DNA of 64,000 bases from an uncultured Zoogloea sp. GTDB taxonomy: Bacteria > Pseudomonadota > Gammaproteobacteria > Burkholderiales > Rhodocyclaceae. Below, piece after piece: positions 1 to 8,296 of the stretch. The stretch covers positions 1 to 64,000 of the forward strand of contig CALBTT010000228.1 of the NCBI GenBank assembly GCA_937967645.1. The letters are read 5' to 3'. The notes beneath the pieces are model-generated. The model did not search any database and was not told the origin of the DNA. It was given only the letters and a program-made list of their open reading frames with translations. Each line of letters starts with the position of its first letter. Positions within the stretch are counted from its first letter, which is position 1. Position numbers and translations under genes: made by a program.

Positions 1-54
1 TTTCAGGTACTAGTGCCGCGAGGCGTGGAGGTTCGAGTCCTCTTCTGGGCACCA
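1..54 (+). tRNA. tRNA-Leu(CAG), 3' part only (cut by window start)
   Basis: The window opens inside the anticodon loop of a leucine tRNA. The visible part (rest of the anticodon arm, long variable arm, T arm, acceptor 3' strand and encoded CCA at 52-54) is identical to positions 250-303 of the complete copy downstream. Identity to the neighbour makes the CAG anticodon near certain. Confidence 0.93.
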
Positions 55-65
55 GAGATTCAGGC

Positions 66-103
66 AGAGGCCGGTCATTGAAAAATGATCGGCCTTTTGC
101 TTT
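66..103 (+). terminator. Rho-independent terminator of the first tRNA-Leu
   Basis: Stem GGCCGGTCATT (69-79) and AATGATCGGCC (84-94) around a GAAA loop, followed by TTTT. One G-U pair replaces the G-C pair of the copy at 315-353, so the two terminators are near-duplicates. Confidence 0.85.
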
Positions 104-178
104 CATACCCCCGCCAACAGTCCCCCCTGCACTTCAGGGCAGCAACACAGAATATTTCAGCCGCACTTCAAAAAGAGC

Positions 179-206
179 TTGCGTAGATCTAATTTTGATC
201 TATAAT
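179..206 (+). promoter_or_regulatory. sigma70-type promoter of the second tRNA-Leu
   Basis: A perfect -10 element TATAAT lies at 201-206, with TTGCGT at 179-184 as the -35 element and a 16-bp spacer. The predicted start at about 213 is 6 bases before the mature tRNA 5' end at 219, a usual tRNA leader length. Confidence 0.75.
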
Positions 207-218
207 GATGCCTTCGTT

Positions 219-303
219 GCCCAGATGGCGAAATTGGTAGACGCGCTAGTTTCAGGTACTAGTGCCGCGAGGCGTGGAGGTTCGAGTCCTCTTCTGGGCA
301 CCA
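219..303 (+). tRNA. tRNA-Leu(CAG), complete
   Basis: An 85-nt class II tRNA. The acceptor stem pairs GCCCAGA (219-225) with TCTGGGC (293-299), followed by discriminator A and encoded CCA. The anticodon stem CTAGT/ACTAG encloses loop TTCAGGT, giving anticodon CAG, which reads CUG leucine codons, the dominant leucine codon in this GC-rich DNA. A long variable arm (GCC-GCGA-GGC) is present as expected for leucine. It has its own promoter and terminator and is the second member of a tandem pair with a 249-bp repeat unit. Confidence 0.97.
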
Positions 304-314
304 GAGATTCAGGC

Positions 315-353
315 AAAGGCCGGTCATTGAAAAATGACCGGCCTTTTGCTTTT
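315..353 (+). terminator. Rho-independent terminator of the second tRNA-Leu
   Basis: A perfect 14-bp stem, AAAGGCCGGTCATT (315-328) and AATGACCGGCCTTT (333-346), closes a GAAA tetraloop and runs into a T-rich tail. It begins 11 bases after the CCA end. Confidence 0.92.
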
Positions 354-429
354 GTACGGCCGATGCTGAGCTCTCGGAGCGCCATTCGCACACGACGCTC
401 ACAGCGCACGCCCTTCCTCTCCCCCAATG

Positions 430-471
430 AAAAACCCCGGCAAATCCCGTAACGGGACTTGCCGGGGTTTC
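430..471 (-). terminator. Terminator downstream of purA
   Basis: On the minus strand AAACCCCGGCAAGTCCCG pairs with CGGGATTTGCCGGGGTTT and is followed by TTTTTC. The stem is long and lies about 30 bases past the purA stop, ending the leftward housekeeping block. Confidence 0.88.
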
Positions 472-499
472 ATGTCGGCCTCTGACAGACCGAAACGGC

Positions 500-1810
500 T
501 CAGGCGCCGAACGGATGGCGCTTCAGGATGGTCTCGTCCCGTTCCGGGCCGGTGGAGATCACATCGATGGAAATCTCGCAGATCTCCTCGATCCGGTGCA
601 GATAGGCGCGGGCCTCCGGCGGGAGCGCATCCCAGGTCTGCGCACCGAAGGTCGTACCGCTCCAGCCCGGCATGGTTTCCAGGATGGGCTCGCAACGGAC
701 GACCTCTTCGGCCCCCATCGGCAGCAGGTCGACGCGCTTGCCATCCAGCATGTAGCCGGTGCACAGCTTCAGCTCGGTCAGGCCGTCCAGCACGTCCAGC
801 TTGGTGATGCACAGGCCGGACACGCCATTGATGATGATCGAGCGCTTCAGGGCCGCCAGGTCGAGCCAGCCACAACGGCGCTTGCGACCGGTCACGGTAC
901 CGAACTCGCGGCCGACGGTGGACATCTGATAACCCGGGGTGCCCGGGGTCTCGAAGTCCAGCTCGGTGGGGAAAGGACCGCCGCCGACCCGGGTACAGTA
1001 GGCCTTGGTGATGCCCAGCACGTAATGCAGGCGACCGGGGCCCACGCCGCAGCCGGCCGCGGCCTGACCCGCCACACAGTTGCTGGAGGTCACGAAGGGA
1101 TAGGTGCCGTGGTCGATGTCCAGCAGCGTGCCCTGAGCGCCTTCAAACAGCAGGTTGCCACCGGCCTTGTTGATCGCATAGAGGTCAGCCGACACGTCGG
1201 TGACCATCGGACGGATCTCTTCTGCGTCCTTCATCGCCTGATCGAAGACGGTCTGGAACTCGACGGCTTCCGCGCCCAGATACTGGGTCAGCACGAAGTT
1301 GTGATAGTCCAGCACTTCCCGGAGCTTGTCGGCGAAGCGTTGGGGATCAAACAGGTCATAGACGCGCAGGGCGCGACGGGACACCTTGTCTTCGTAGGTC
1401 GGGCCGATGCCCTTGCCGGTGGTGCCGATCTTGTCGCCGGCGCTCTTGCGCGCCTCGCGGGCACGGTCCAGGGCCGAGTGATAACCCAGGATCACCGGAC
1501 AGCCCGGGCTGATCTTGAGGCGCTCACGCACCTTGATACCGCCCGCTTCCAGGCCGCGCACTTCCTCGAGCAGGTGATGGATGTCGAGCACCACACCGTT
1601 GCCGATGTAGCACTGCACACCTTCGCGCACGATGCCGGACGGCACCAGATTCAGCTTGTACTCGGTGGTGCCAACCACCAGGGTATGCCCCGCGTTGTGA
1701 CCACCCTGGAAGCGGACGACGCCCTGGGCCTGATCGGTCAGCCAGTCGACGATCTTGCCCTTGCCTTCGTCACCCCACTGGGTGCCCACCACAACTACGT
1801 TCTTTGCCAT
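500..1810 (-). CDS. purA: Adenylosuccinate synthetase
   Basis: Catalyses the GTP-dependent joining of IMP and aspartate to adenylosuccinate, the first committed step from IMP to AMP, in the cytosol. The 436-residue product opens with the family P-loop (GTQWGDEGKGK, residues 9-19), followed by the GGHNAGH motif at about 36-42 that contains the catalytic histidine; GTTGKGIGP and the GVSGLCITKLDVLD guanine-site region follow in order. Length is normal (about 430). It is the last gene of a leftward run with hisZ (6-bp gap) and is followed by a strong terminator. Confidence 0.98.
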   Translation of the reverse strand: MAKNVVVVGTQWGDEGKGKIVDWLTDQAQGVVRFQGGHNAGHTLVVGTTEYKLNLVPSGIVREGVQCYIGNGVVLDIHHLLEEVRGLEAGGIKVRERLKISPGCPVILGYHSALDRAREARKSAGDKIGTTGKGIGPTYEDKVSRRALRVYDLFDPQRFADKLREVLDYHNFVLTQYLGAEAVEFQTVFDQAMKDAEEIRPMVTDVSADLYAINKAGGNLLFEGAQGTLLDIDHGTYPFVTSSNCVAGQAAAGCGVGPGRLHYVLGITKAYCTRVGGGPFPTELDFETPGTPGYQMSTVGREFGTVTGRKRRCGWLDLAALKRSIIINGVSGLCITKLDVLDGLTELKLCTGYMLDGKRVDLLPMGAEEVVRCEPILETMPGWSGTTFGAQTWDALPPEARAYLHRIEEICEISIDVISTGPERDETILKRHPFGA

Positions 1811-1816
1811 TTTTAA

Positions 1817-2980
1817 TTACTCTCCCTGAAGCGGTTCAACCTGCCAGGCACCGCCCCGCAGAACCAGACGCCGGTCACAGCCGGCCTCGCGCCACGTGCC
1901 TTCATGGCCGGGCAATTCAATAACAACATTTTCCCCTGCTTCGCGCAGCGCGGCTACCGCCTCACGGAATCCGTCACTGCCGGCACCCGAGGCGAGGATC
2001 GCCCCGGCCTGCACCGGATCGGCCACCTGGGCGGCAAGTTCGCGCAGATCGAGACTGAAACCGGTAGCGGGACGGCCCCGCCCGAAGGCGCGACCCACGC
2101 TGTCGTAACGCCCACCGAGGGCCAGCGCGACCGGAGAACGACCGCCGTACGCGGCGAAGACCACTCCACTGTGATAGTGATAACCGCGCAGATCGGCAAG
2201 GTCGAAACTGATCGGAAGATCTCCCAGCCCGGCGGCGAGCGCCTCCAGGTCGTCCAGCGCCGAGCGAATCTCGGCATCCTCGGGGAGCAGGCCACGGGCC
2301 TTGGCCAGGACGGCGGCGTCACCGTAGAGAGTGGGCAGGGCCAGCAAGCCCTGGCGTACGGCCTCGGGCACACCCTGCAGCAGATCCCGCAGACCAGGCA
2401 GATCCTTGGACTGGAGACAGTCGAAAAGCGGCTCCTCCCGGTCGGCAGGCAGGCCGCTCAGACGCACCAGGGCCTTGAACAACCCCACGTGCCCCAGATC
2501 GATACGGGACGTGCCAACGCCTGCGATCGACAGGACTTCCGCCAGCAGGCGGATCACCTCGGCGTCGGCCTCGAGCCCGGCGTGACCGTAGATCTCGGCA
2601 CCGAGTTGCAGCGGCTCACGGGTGGCGGTCAGCGACGACGGCACAGCGTGCGCCACCGTGCCGCAATAACAAAGGCGGGTCACACCCTTGCGATTGAGCA
2701 GGTGGGCGTCGATGCGCGCAACCTGAGGCGTGATGTCCGCGCGGACGCCCATCGTGCGCCCGGAGAGCTGATCCACCAGCTTGAGGGTCTTGAGCTGGAG
2801 GTCCTGACCTGCTCCGGTGAGCAGGGACTCAAGGTACTCGAGCAGCGGCGGAGCCACCAACTGGTAGCCATTCAGGCGGAAGGTGTCGAGCAGACGACGA
2901 CGCAGGTCTTCCAGCTTGGCCGCCTCGGCAGGCAGCGCGTCCTGGATGTATTCGGGTAGAACCCAACGCAACATGGGCAT
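1817..2980 (-). CDS. hisZ: ATP phosphoribosyltransferase regulatory subunit HisZ
   Basis: A HisRS-like protein without tRNA ligase function that partners with the short-form HisG in the first step of histidine synthesis. The 387 residues begin with the HisZ-type opening (WVLPEYIQDALP) and contain class II synthetase-like motif 2 (TREPLQLGAEIYG) but end before an anticodon-binding domain, as expected. The first ATG has an AGG ribosome site about 8 bases upstream; a second ATG two codons later is possible. Its position between DUF2065/hflC and purA is the usual betaproteobacterial arrangement; hisG is not in this window. Confidence 0.95.
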   Translation of the reverse strand: MPMLRWVLPEYIQDALPAEAAKLEDLRRRLLDTFRLNGYQLVAPPLLEYLESLLTGAGQDLQLKTLKLVDQLSGRTMGVRADITPQVARIDAHLLNRKGVTRLCYCGTVAHAVPSSLTATREPLQLGAEIYGHAGLEADAEVIRLLAEVLSIAGVGTSRIDLGHVGLFKALVRLSGLPADREEPLFDCLQSKDLPGLRDLLQGVPEAVRQGLLALPTLYGDAAVLAKARGLLPEDAEIRSALDDLEALAAGLGDLPISFDLADLRGYHYHSGVVFAAYGGRSPVALALGGRYDSVGRAFGRGRPATGFSLDLRELAAQVADPVQAGAILASGAGSDGFREAVAALREAGENVVIELPGHEGTWREAGCDRRLVLRGGAWQVEPLQGE

Positions 2981-2986
2981 GGCGCC

Positions 2987-3172
2987 TCAGGAAAAAACGA
3001 TCAGGATGACGAGGCCGAGCAGCATCGACCCCAGACCCACAAAGCGGATCTGGCCGTCCGCCAGCCGGAGCAGGCGAGAAAAAGTCTCGCGCCAGACTGC
3101 TGGCGCGATAAAGGGGATGACGCCTTCGAGCACGAACATCAGCGCGAAGGCCAGGATCAGCGTACGACCCAT
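2987..3172 (-). CDS. DUF2065 small membrane protein (YjeT-like)
   Basis: A 61-residue protein with two hydrophobic segments (about residues 3-20 and 45-60) joined by a short polar linker. It matches the DUF2065/YjeT type found next to hflC in many proteobacteria. The start codon shares one base with the hflC stop (TAATG), so translation is probably coupled to hflC. No biochemical function is established; position suggests a link to the HflKC complex. Confidence 0.85.
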   Translation of the reverse strand: MGRTLILAFALMFVLEGVIPFIAPAVWRETFSRLLRLADGQIRFVGLGSMLLGLVILIVFS

Positions 3173-4080
3173 TACTTTCCGTGCTTGCCGGAATCAGCCG
3201 CCGGCGCACTACGGCCACCAGCGCCCTTGAAGTACTTGAAGAACTCGGAGTTGGGCTCGATGACCATCACGTCGGACTTGTTCTTGAAGCTGTTCCGGTA
3301 AGCCTCGAGGCTGCGGTAGAACGCGTAGAACTCGGGACTCTGGCCAAAAGCCTGGGCGTAGATGGCGGAGGCCTTGGCATCCCCGTCACCCTTGACCATC
3401 TGGGCCGAACGGTAGGCCTCGGCGAGGATCACTTCGCGCTGCTTGTCGGCATCGGCCTTGATCTTCTCAGCCTCGGCACCACCCTGGGAACGGAGCTCGT
3501 TGGCAACCCGCTTCCGTTCGGCTTCCATCCGCCGATAGACGGACTCGGAGACTTCAGCAGGCAGATCCACCCTCTTCAGCCGCACATCGACGATCTGCAC
3601 ACCGATCTTGCGGGCGTCGAGGTCGGCCTTCAGGCGCATCTCGTCCATGATCTTGTCACGCTCACCGGAGACCACATCATGCACGGTGCGCTTGCCGAAC
3701 TCCTCACGGAGCCCCGCGTTGACGGTCTGCTCCAGACGGGTCCGGGCACGGGTCTCATCGCCGCCGACGGAAATGTAGTAGAGCTTGGGATCGACGATCC
3801 GCCACTTCACAAACAGGTCCACCAGGACGTTCTTCTTCTCGGAGGTGATGAAGCGCTCGGGCTCCGAGGTGTCGAGGGTCAGGATGCGCCGATCAAAGTA
3901 GCGCACATTCTGGATCAGCGGGATCTTGAAGTGCAGACCCGGCTCGCTGATCTGCTCCTTGACCTCACCCAGCTGGAACACCAGCGCATGCTGGCGCTGA
4001 TCGACGGTAAAGAGGGACATGGACAGCACTGCCGCCACAAACAGCCCCGCTCCAGCCAGCAAAGACAGACGTTCTCGCAT
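3172..4080 (-). CDS. hflC: HflC, SPFH-family modulator of FtsH
   Basis: An inner-membrane SPFH/prohibitin-type protein that assembles with HflK around the FtsH protease and limits its access to membrane substrates. The 302 residues show an N-terminal membrane anchor (about 7-23), the early VDQRQHALVFQLGEV strand and a Glu/Lys/Arg/Ala-rich helical region after about residue 180. The start codon overlaps the hflK stop by one base, the normal coupled hflK-hflC arrangement. Confidence 0.96.
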   Translation of the reverse strand: MRERLSLLAGAGLFVAAVLSMSLFTVDQRQHALVFQLGEVKEQISEPGLHFKIPLIQNVRYFDRRILTLDTSEPERFITSEKKNVLVDLFVKWRIVDPKLYYISVGGDETRARTRLEQTVNAGLREEFGKRTVHDVVSGERDKIMDEMRLKADLDARKIGVQIVDVRLKRVDLPAEVSESVYRRMEAERKRVANELRSQGGAEAEKIKADADKQREVILAEAYRSAQMVKGDGDAKASAIYAQAFGQSPEFYAFYRSLEAYRNSFKNKSDVMVIEPNSEFFKYFKGAGGRSAPAADSGKHGK

Positions 4081-5363
4081 CAGCGTTCACCTCGCTCACG
4101 GTTGCGCGTGGTCTCACGGGTGCGGGACTCCCCGGAGAGTGCATCCGCCCTGGGCGGCGTAATCGTATTGTCAGCCGCCGCCGGGGTCGCCGCACGGGGC
4201 AACTGGGCCGGCTCGCCAGCCGGCGTACTGCCCGGCGCCGCAGTGGCCTGCATCAGCTTGTCGAGGGGCAGATACAGCAGATTGCCGTTACCCTTGGCAT
4301 CCACCATCACCTTGCTGGTGTTGGAGAGGATCTGCTGCATCGTGTCGAGGTAAAGTCGCTGGCGGGTCACCTCGGGTGCCTTGGCATACTCGGCATACAC
4401 CTGCTTGAAGCGGGAGGCATCACCCTCTGCCTGAGCCACTACGCGTCCCTTGTAGGCATCGGCTTCTTCGAGCAGACGGGAGGCCGCACCGCGGGCACGC
4501 GGGATCACATCATTGGCGTAGGCCTGGCCTTCGTTCTTCTGGCGCTCCCGATCCTGCCCTGCCTTCACGGCATCGTCGAATGCCGCCTGCACCTGCTCGG
4601 GCGGCTGGGCATTCTGCATGGTGACCTTGCTGACCTGGATGCCGGTGCTGTAACGATCCAGGATCTCCTGGGTCAGCTTCTGGGCATTGGCGGCGACCTG
4701 CTCACGACCCTCGTAGAGCACGAAGTCCATCTTGCTCTTGCCGACGATTTCGCGCACGGCGGTCTCAGCCGCCTGGATCACCGAGTCGTCGGCGTTCCGG
4801 TTGCTGAAGAGATAGGCCTGGGGGTCCTTGAGGACGTACTGCACCGCAAACTGGATGTTCACGATGTTCTCGTCGTCGGTGAGCATCAGGGCCTCTTTCA
4901 GGACCTTGTTGCGCTCGGAGCCGCGGTAGCCGATCTCGACCGTCCGCACACCGGTCAGATTGACCAGCTCATGGCTCTGGATCGGGTAAGGCAGACGCCA
5001 GCGCAGGCCAGGCTCGGTGGCTTCCTGGAAGCGGCCGAACTGCAGCACGATGCCGCGCTGGCTGGCATCGACGATATAGAAGCCGCTGGCCAGCCAGATC
5101 ACTGCGGCAAAGGCCGCGATGAGTCCAATGCCACCACCGAACTGGCGGAAGGAAAACTCGGGCCCGGGGCCGCGGCCGTCACCATCACCGCCGCCGGGGC
5201 CACCATCACCGCCGCCGGGGCCACCATTGCGACCAAACATGCCGGACAGGCGCCGATTGAAGTCGCGCCAGAGCTCCTCCAGATCGGGGGGCCCCTGGTT
5301 ATCGCCGCCGCCGCGGTTGTCGCCACCGCCACGGTTCCCCCACCGGGGATCGTTGAGGGACAT
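4080..5363 (-). CDS. hflK: HflK, SPFH-family modulator of FtsH
   Basis: Partner of HflC in the membrane complex that surrounds FtsH. The chosen ATG gives a 427-residue protein beginning MSLNDPRWG, the usual HflK opening; an upstream in-frame GTG at 5381 would add six residues. A Gly/Asp/Asn-rich cytoplasmic tail (about residues 10-65) precedes one membrane segment (about 75-95) and the SPFH domain. The C-terminus is Pro/Ala-rich. The gene is first of hflK-hflC-DUF2065. Confidence 0.95.
   Translation of the reverse strand: MSLNDPRWGNRGGGDNRGGGDNQGPPDLEELWRDFNRRLSGMFGRNGGPGGGDGGPGGGDGDGRGPGPEFSFRQFGGGIGLIAAFAAVIWLASGFYIVDASQRGIVLQFGRFQEATEPGLRWRLPYPIQSHELVNLTGVRTVEIGYRGSERNKVLKEALMLTDDENIVNIQFAVQYVLKDPQAYLFSNRNADDSVIQAAETAVREIVGKSKMDFVLYEGREQVAANAQKLTQEILDRYSTGIQVSKVTMQNAQPPEQVQAAFDDAVKAGQDRERQKNEGQAYANDVIPRARGAASRLLEEADAYKGRVVAQAEGDASRFKQVYAEYAKAPEVTRQRLYLDTMQQILSNTSKVMVDAKGNGNLLYLPLDKLMQATAAPGSTPAGEPAQLPRAATPAAADNTITPPRADALSGESRTRETTRNRERGER
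5186..5225. repeat. Two tandem 21-bp units in hflK
   Basis: Two near-identical 21-bp copies encode the repeated GGPGGGD tract of the HflK N-terminal tail. The number of Gly/Asp units in this tail varies between homologues, consistent with slippage. Confidence 0.7.
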
Positions 5364-5419
5364 GAGAATGCCTGAAATCACGGTTTAATCCGCTCCGGAA
5401 GTAGACTCACTGGGATACT

Positions 5420-6556
5420 TCAAAACGACGACTCATGCTGCACAGCAAGAGCCGCCAGGGATGCCTTGTGTTTCTGGGCGACGTCGGCCAGGACCTGTCG
5501 GAGCAGGTCAAGACCTTCTCCAGTCCTGGCGCTGAGCAAAACGCGCGAGATGTTACCACAAGCGTCCTGCTGGACTTCCGCACTCGCCAGGCTTTGGTCG
5601 ATCTTGTTCCACACCTGGATCTGAGGCAGTTGCCCGGCTCCGATCTCTTCCAGAACACCATTCACGGCAGCGATCTGCCCTTCCCTGTCGTCACTCGACG
5701 AATCGACCACATGCAGCAGCAGGTCGGCAGAGACAGTTTCCTCCAGCGTGGCGTGAAATGCGGCCACCAGGGAATGAGGCAGGTCACGGATGAATCCGAC
5801 CGTATCAGACACCACGATGTTCCCGGCTTCACCAAGGAAAAGTCGACGGGAGGTCGTGTCGAGGGTCGCAAACAGTTGATCGGCGGCGTAGGCCCCGGCC
5901 TTGGTCAGTGCATTGAACAGGGTGGACTTGCCCGCATTGGTATAGCCCACCAGAGACACGCTGAGCACGTCGCGACGCTCTCGCGCCCGCCTGCGCACGG
6001 CACGCTGGCGCTCCAGCACCTTGAGCCGGGCCTTGAGCAGCTTGACCCGCTCACCCAGCAGGCGGCGGTCTGTTTCGAGCTGCTTCTCGCCTGGACCACG
6101 CAGGCCGATACCACCCTTCTGACGCTCAAGGTGAGTCCAGCCCCTGACGAGGCGGGTGGACAAATGCTGCAGTTGAGCCAGTTCGACCTGCAGCTTGCCT
6201 TCGTGGCTCTTCGCACGCAGGGCGAAGATATCGAGGATGAGCGCTGACCTGTCGATGACCCGGCAGTTGAGGGTACGCTCGAGGTTCCGCTGCTGGGCTG
6301 CAGTGATGTCGTGATTGAAGATCACGATGTCACCACCGCTCATCTGGGCCAGCGACCCGATTTCCTCTGCTTTGCCTTTGCCTACGAACAGGGCCGGATC
6401 AGGCGCCTGACGACGCCCCTGGATCACCCCGACGACCACCGCTCCAGCACTGCTGGCGAGCAAGCTGACCTCGGCAAGGCGCTCTTCAATTCCGCCCTGG
6501 CCAAAATCGACCTGCACCAGTACCGCGCGGTTTCCGGACGACGGTCGGTCAAACAC
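5420..6556 (-). CDS. hflX: GTPase HflX
   Basis: A ribosome-associated GTPase that binds 50S/70S particles and can split stalled ribosomes. The 378-residue product has the HflX N-terminal domain and a GPGEKQLETDRR linker motif at about 150-161, a helical arginine-rich section, then the G domain with G1 GYTNAGKST (about 206), G3 DTVGF and G4 NKID. The start is GTG. It lies between hfq and hflK, the classical hfq-hflX-hflKC order, 51 bases after hfq. Confidence 0.96.
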   Translation of the reverse strand: MFDRPSSGNRAVLVQVDFGQGGIEERLAEVSLLASSAGAVVVGVIQGRRQAPDPALFVGKGKAEEIGSLAQMSGGDIVIFNHDITAAQQRNLERTLNCRVIDRSALILDIFALRAKSHEGKLQVELAQLQHLSTRLVRGWTHLERQKGGIGLRGPGEKQLETDRRLLGERVKLLKARLKVLERQRAVRRRARERRDVLSVSLVGYTNAGKSTLFNALTKAGAYAADQLFATLDTTSRRLFLGEAGNIVVSDTVGFIRDLPHSLVAAFHATLEETVSADLLLHVVDSSSDDREGQIAAVNGVLEEIGAGQLPQIQVWNKIDQSLASAEVQQDACGNISRVLLSARTGEGLDLLRQVLADVAQKHKASLAALAVQHESSF

Positions 6557-6607
6557 GCCGCCACCCAGTATTCAGATGGCTCACGGACAGCAAGGGGGCG
6601 AGGGAAC

Positions 6608-6850
6608 TCAGCTTGCTGCCTCGTTCTGTTCCTGCTGGATATTGACAGGGCGCGCCGGCACCACGGTGGAGATGGCGTGCTTGTAGACCATCTGGGTCAC
6701 GGTGTTCTTCAACAGGACAACGTATTGATCGAAAGACTCGACCTGCCCCTGCAGCTTGATCCCGTTCACAAGGTAAATCGAAACCGGCACGTGCTCACGG
6801 CGGAGCGCGTTGAGGAACGGATCTTGGAGGAGTTGCCCCTTGTTGCTCAT
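6608..6850 (-). CDS. hfq: RNA chaperone Hfq
   Basis: A hexameric Sm-like protein that matches small RNAs to target mRNAs. The 80 residues contain Sm1 (VSIYLVNGIKLQGQVESFDQYVVLL, given here only as its span of about residues 23-47) and Sm2 with the YKHAIST signature (56-62). The C-terminal tail is short, as is usual in betaproteobacteria. Its own promoter precedes it; a good AGAGG site lies upstream of the ATG. Relevant to the candidate small RNA at 16212-16322. Confidence 0.98.
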   Translation of the reverse strand: MSNKGQLLQDPFLNALRREHVPVSIYLVNGIKLQGQVESFDQYVVLLKNTVTQMVYKHAISTVVPARPVNIQQEQNEAAS

Positions 6851-6883
6851 TTTTAGAACCTCTATGGTTTTAGTTTGGAATAA

Positions 6884-6889
6884 TTATAG
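6884..6889 (-). promoter_or_regulatory. -10 element of the hfq promoter
   Basis: Perfect TATAAT on the minus strand about 34 bases before the hfq start codon, giving a leader of roughly 27 nt. No convincing -35 hexamer is seen 17 bp upstream (TGTGGC is the nearest), so the promoter may depend on another feature. Confidence 0.6.
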
Positions 6890-6952
6890 AGCCATTTGCT
6901 GCACCGCCACATCCGGTACGGCAAGCAGCTCGGTGGTGTGGAAATCGGTTCT

Positions 6953-8281
6953 TCAATCCTTGCTTGCGAAGGGGTTCTTGGATGACTTGAATTGTATCCG
7001 CAACGGCGTCCCCTGCAATTTGAAGGCTTCCTGGAAGGTTCTTTCCAGATAGCGTACGTATGACGGTGGCACATGGTCAAGCGCGGCACCATGCACGACG
7101 ATGATCGGCGGGTTCATCCCCCCCTGGTGCGCGTAGCGCATCTTGGGACGGAAGCCATTGTGACGGGGCGGCTGCTGGCGCACGATGGCATCGAGCAGCA
7201 GACGCGTCAGCTTGGGCGTGGCCAGCTTGGTCATCGCCGCCTCATAGGCCCCATCGACAGCCTTCAACATGGGGACGATGCCCTGCCCTTTCAAGGCCGA
7301 CACATACAGAAAACGTGCGAAGCCCAGGAAAGGCAGCTTGCGGGCGATATCTTCCTTGATACGCTGACGGCGATAGTCGTCGACGCTGTCCCACTTGTTG
7401 ACCGCCACCACCAGGGCACGGCCGGCCTCGACCACGAAGCCCCCGATGTGAGCGTCCTGCTCGGAGATGTCCTGGCTGGCGTCCAGCACCAGCACCACCA
7501 CATTGCTCTGCTCCACGGCCTGCAGGGTCTTGATCACCGAGAACTTCTCGACGGCCTCGAACACCTTGCCGCGCTTGCGCAGGCCCGCCGTGTCGATCAG
7601 CGTGTAGTGACGCCCGTTACGCTCGAAGGGCACTTCGATCGCATCACGGGTGGTACCCGGCATGTCGAAGGCAATGACCCGCTCCTCGCCGATCAGGGTG
7701 TTGACCAGGGTGGATTTGCCCACGTTGGGCCGCCCGACGATCGCGACCCGCGGGCCCTTCTCGGCCGGCACATCGTCATCGTCGTCCTGCGGGAAGGACT
7801 CGAGGATCAACTCCATCAGCGTGGTGACGTTGTCACCGTGGGCCGACGACACGCACAGCGGCTCTCCTATGCCCAGCGCATGAAACTCGGCCGAGATCAT
7901 CGCCCGGTTCATGCCTTCTGCCTTGTTCACCACCAGGAAGGTCGGGCGGCCTGAACGACGCAGACGGGCGGCGATCTGCTCGTCGTGGGGGGTCAGGCCC
8001 GCGCGGGCATCCACCATGAACAGCAGGGCGTCGGCTTCGGCAATTGCCTGCTCGGCCTGCCTCGCCATCTCGTGAACGATGCCGTCCTTGGCCACGGGAT
8101 CGAAGCCGGCCGTATCGACGACCAGAAACTCCCGCTCGGCAGCCCGGCCGAGGCCGTAGCGTCGATCGCGGGTCAGACCGGGGAAATCGGCAACGAGAGC
8201 ATCACGGGTCTTGGTGAGGCGATTGAACAGGGTGGACTTGCCCACATTGGGGCGACCTACCAGAACCAGGGTTGGCTTCAC
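6953..8281 (-). CDS. der: Ribosome-assembly GTPase Der (EngA)
   Basis: An essential GTPase for 50S subunit assembly, with two G domains in tandem. Both P-loops read GRPNVGKST (residues about 8 and 182), and each domain has its DTAG and NK.D motifs. The KH-like C-terminal domain follows to residue 442. The start codon is GTG, 15 bases after the bamB stop. The bamB-der pairing is conserved across beta- and gammaproteobacteria. Confidence 0.97.
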   Translation of the reverse strand: MKPTLVLVGRPNVGKSTLFNRLTKTRDALVADFPGLTRDRRYGLGRAAEREFLVVDTAGFDPVAKDGIVHEMARQAEQAIAEADALLFMVDARAGLTPHDEQIAARLRRSGRPTFLVVNKAEGMNRAMISAEFHALGIGEPLCVSSAHGDNVTTLMELILESFPQDDDDDVPAEKGPRVAIVGRPNVGKSTLVNTLIGEERVIAFDMPGTTRDAIEVPFERNGRHYTLIDTAGLRKRGKVFEAVEKFSVIKTLQAVEQSNVVVLVLDASQDISEQDAHIGGFVVEAGRALVVAVNKWDSVDDYRRQRIKEDIARKLPFLGFARFLYVSALKGQGIVPMLKAVDGAYEAAMTKLATPKLTRLLLDAIVRQQPPRHNGFRPKMRYAHQGGMNPPIIVVHGAALDHVPPSYVRYLERTFQEAFKLQGTPLRIQFKSSKNPFASKD

Positions 8282-8296
8282 GCGTCGGGAACTCCG

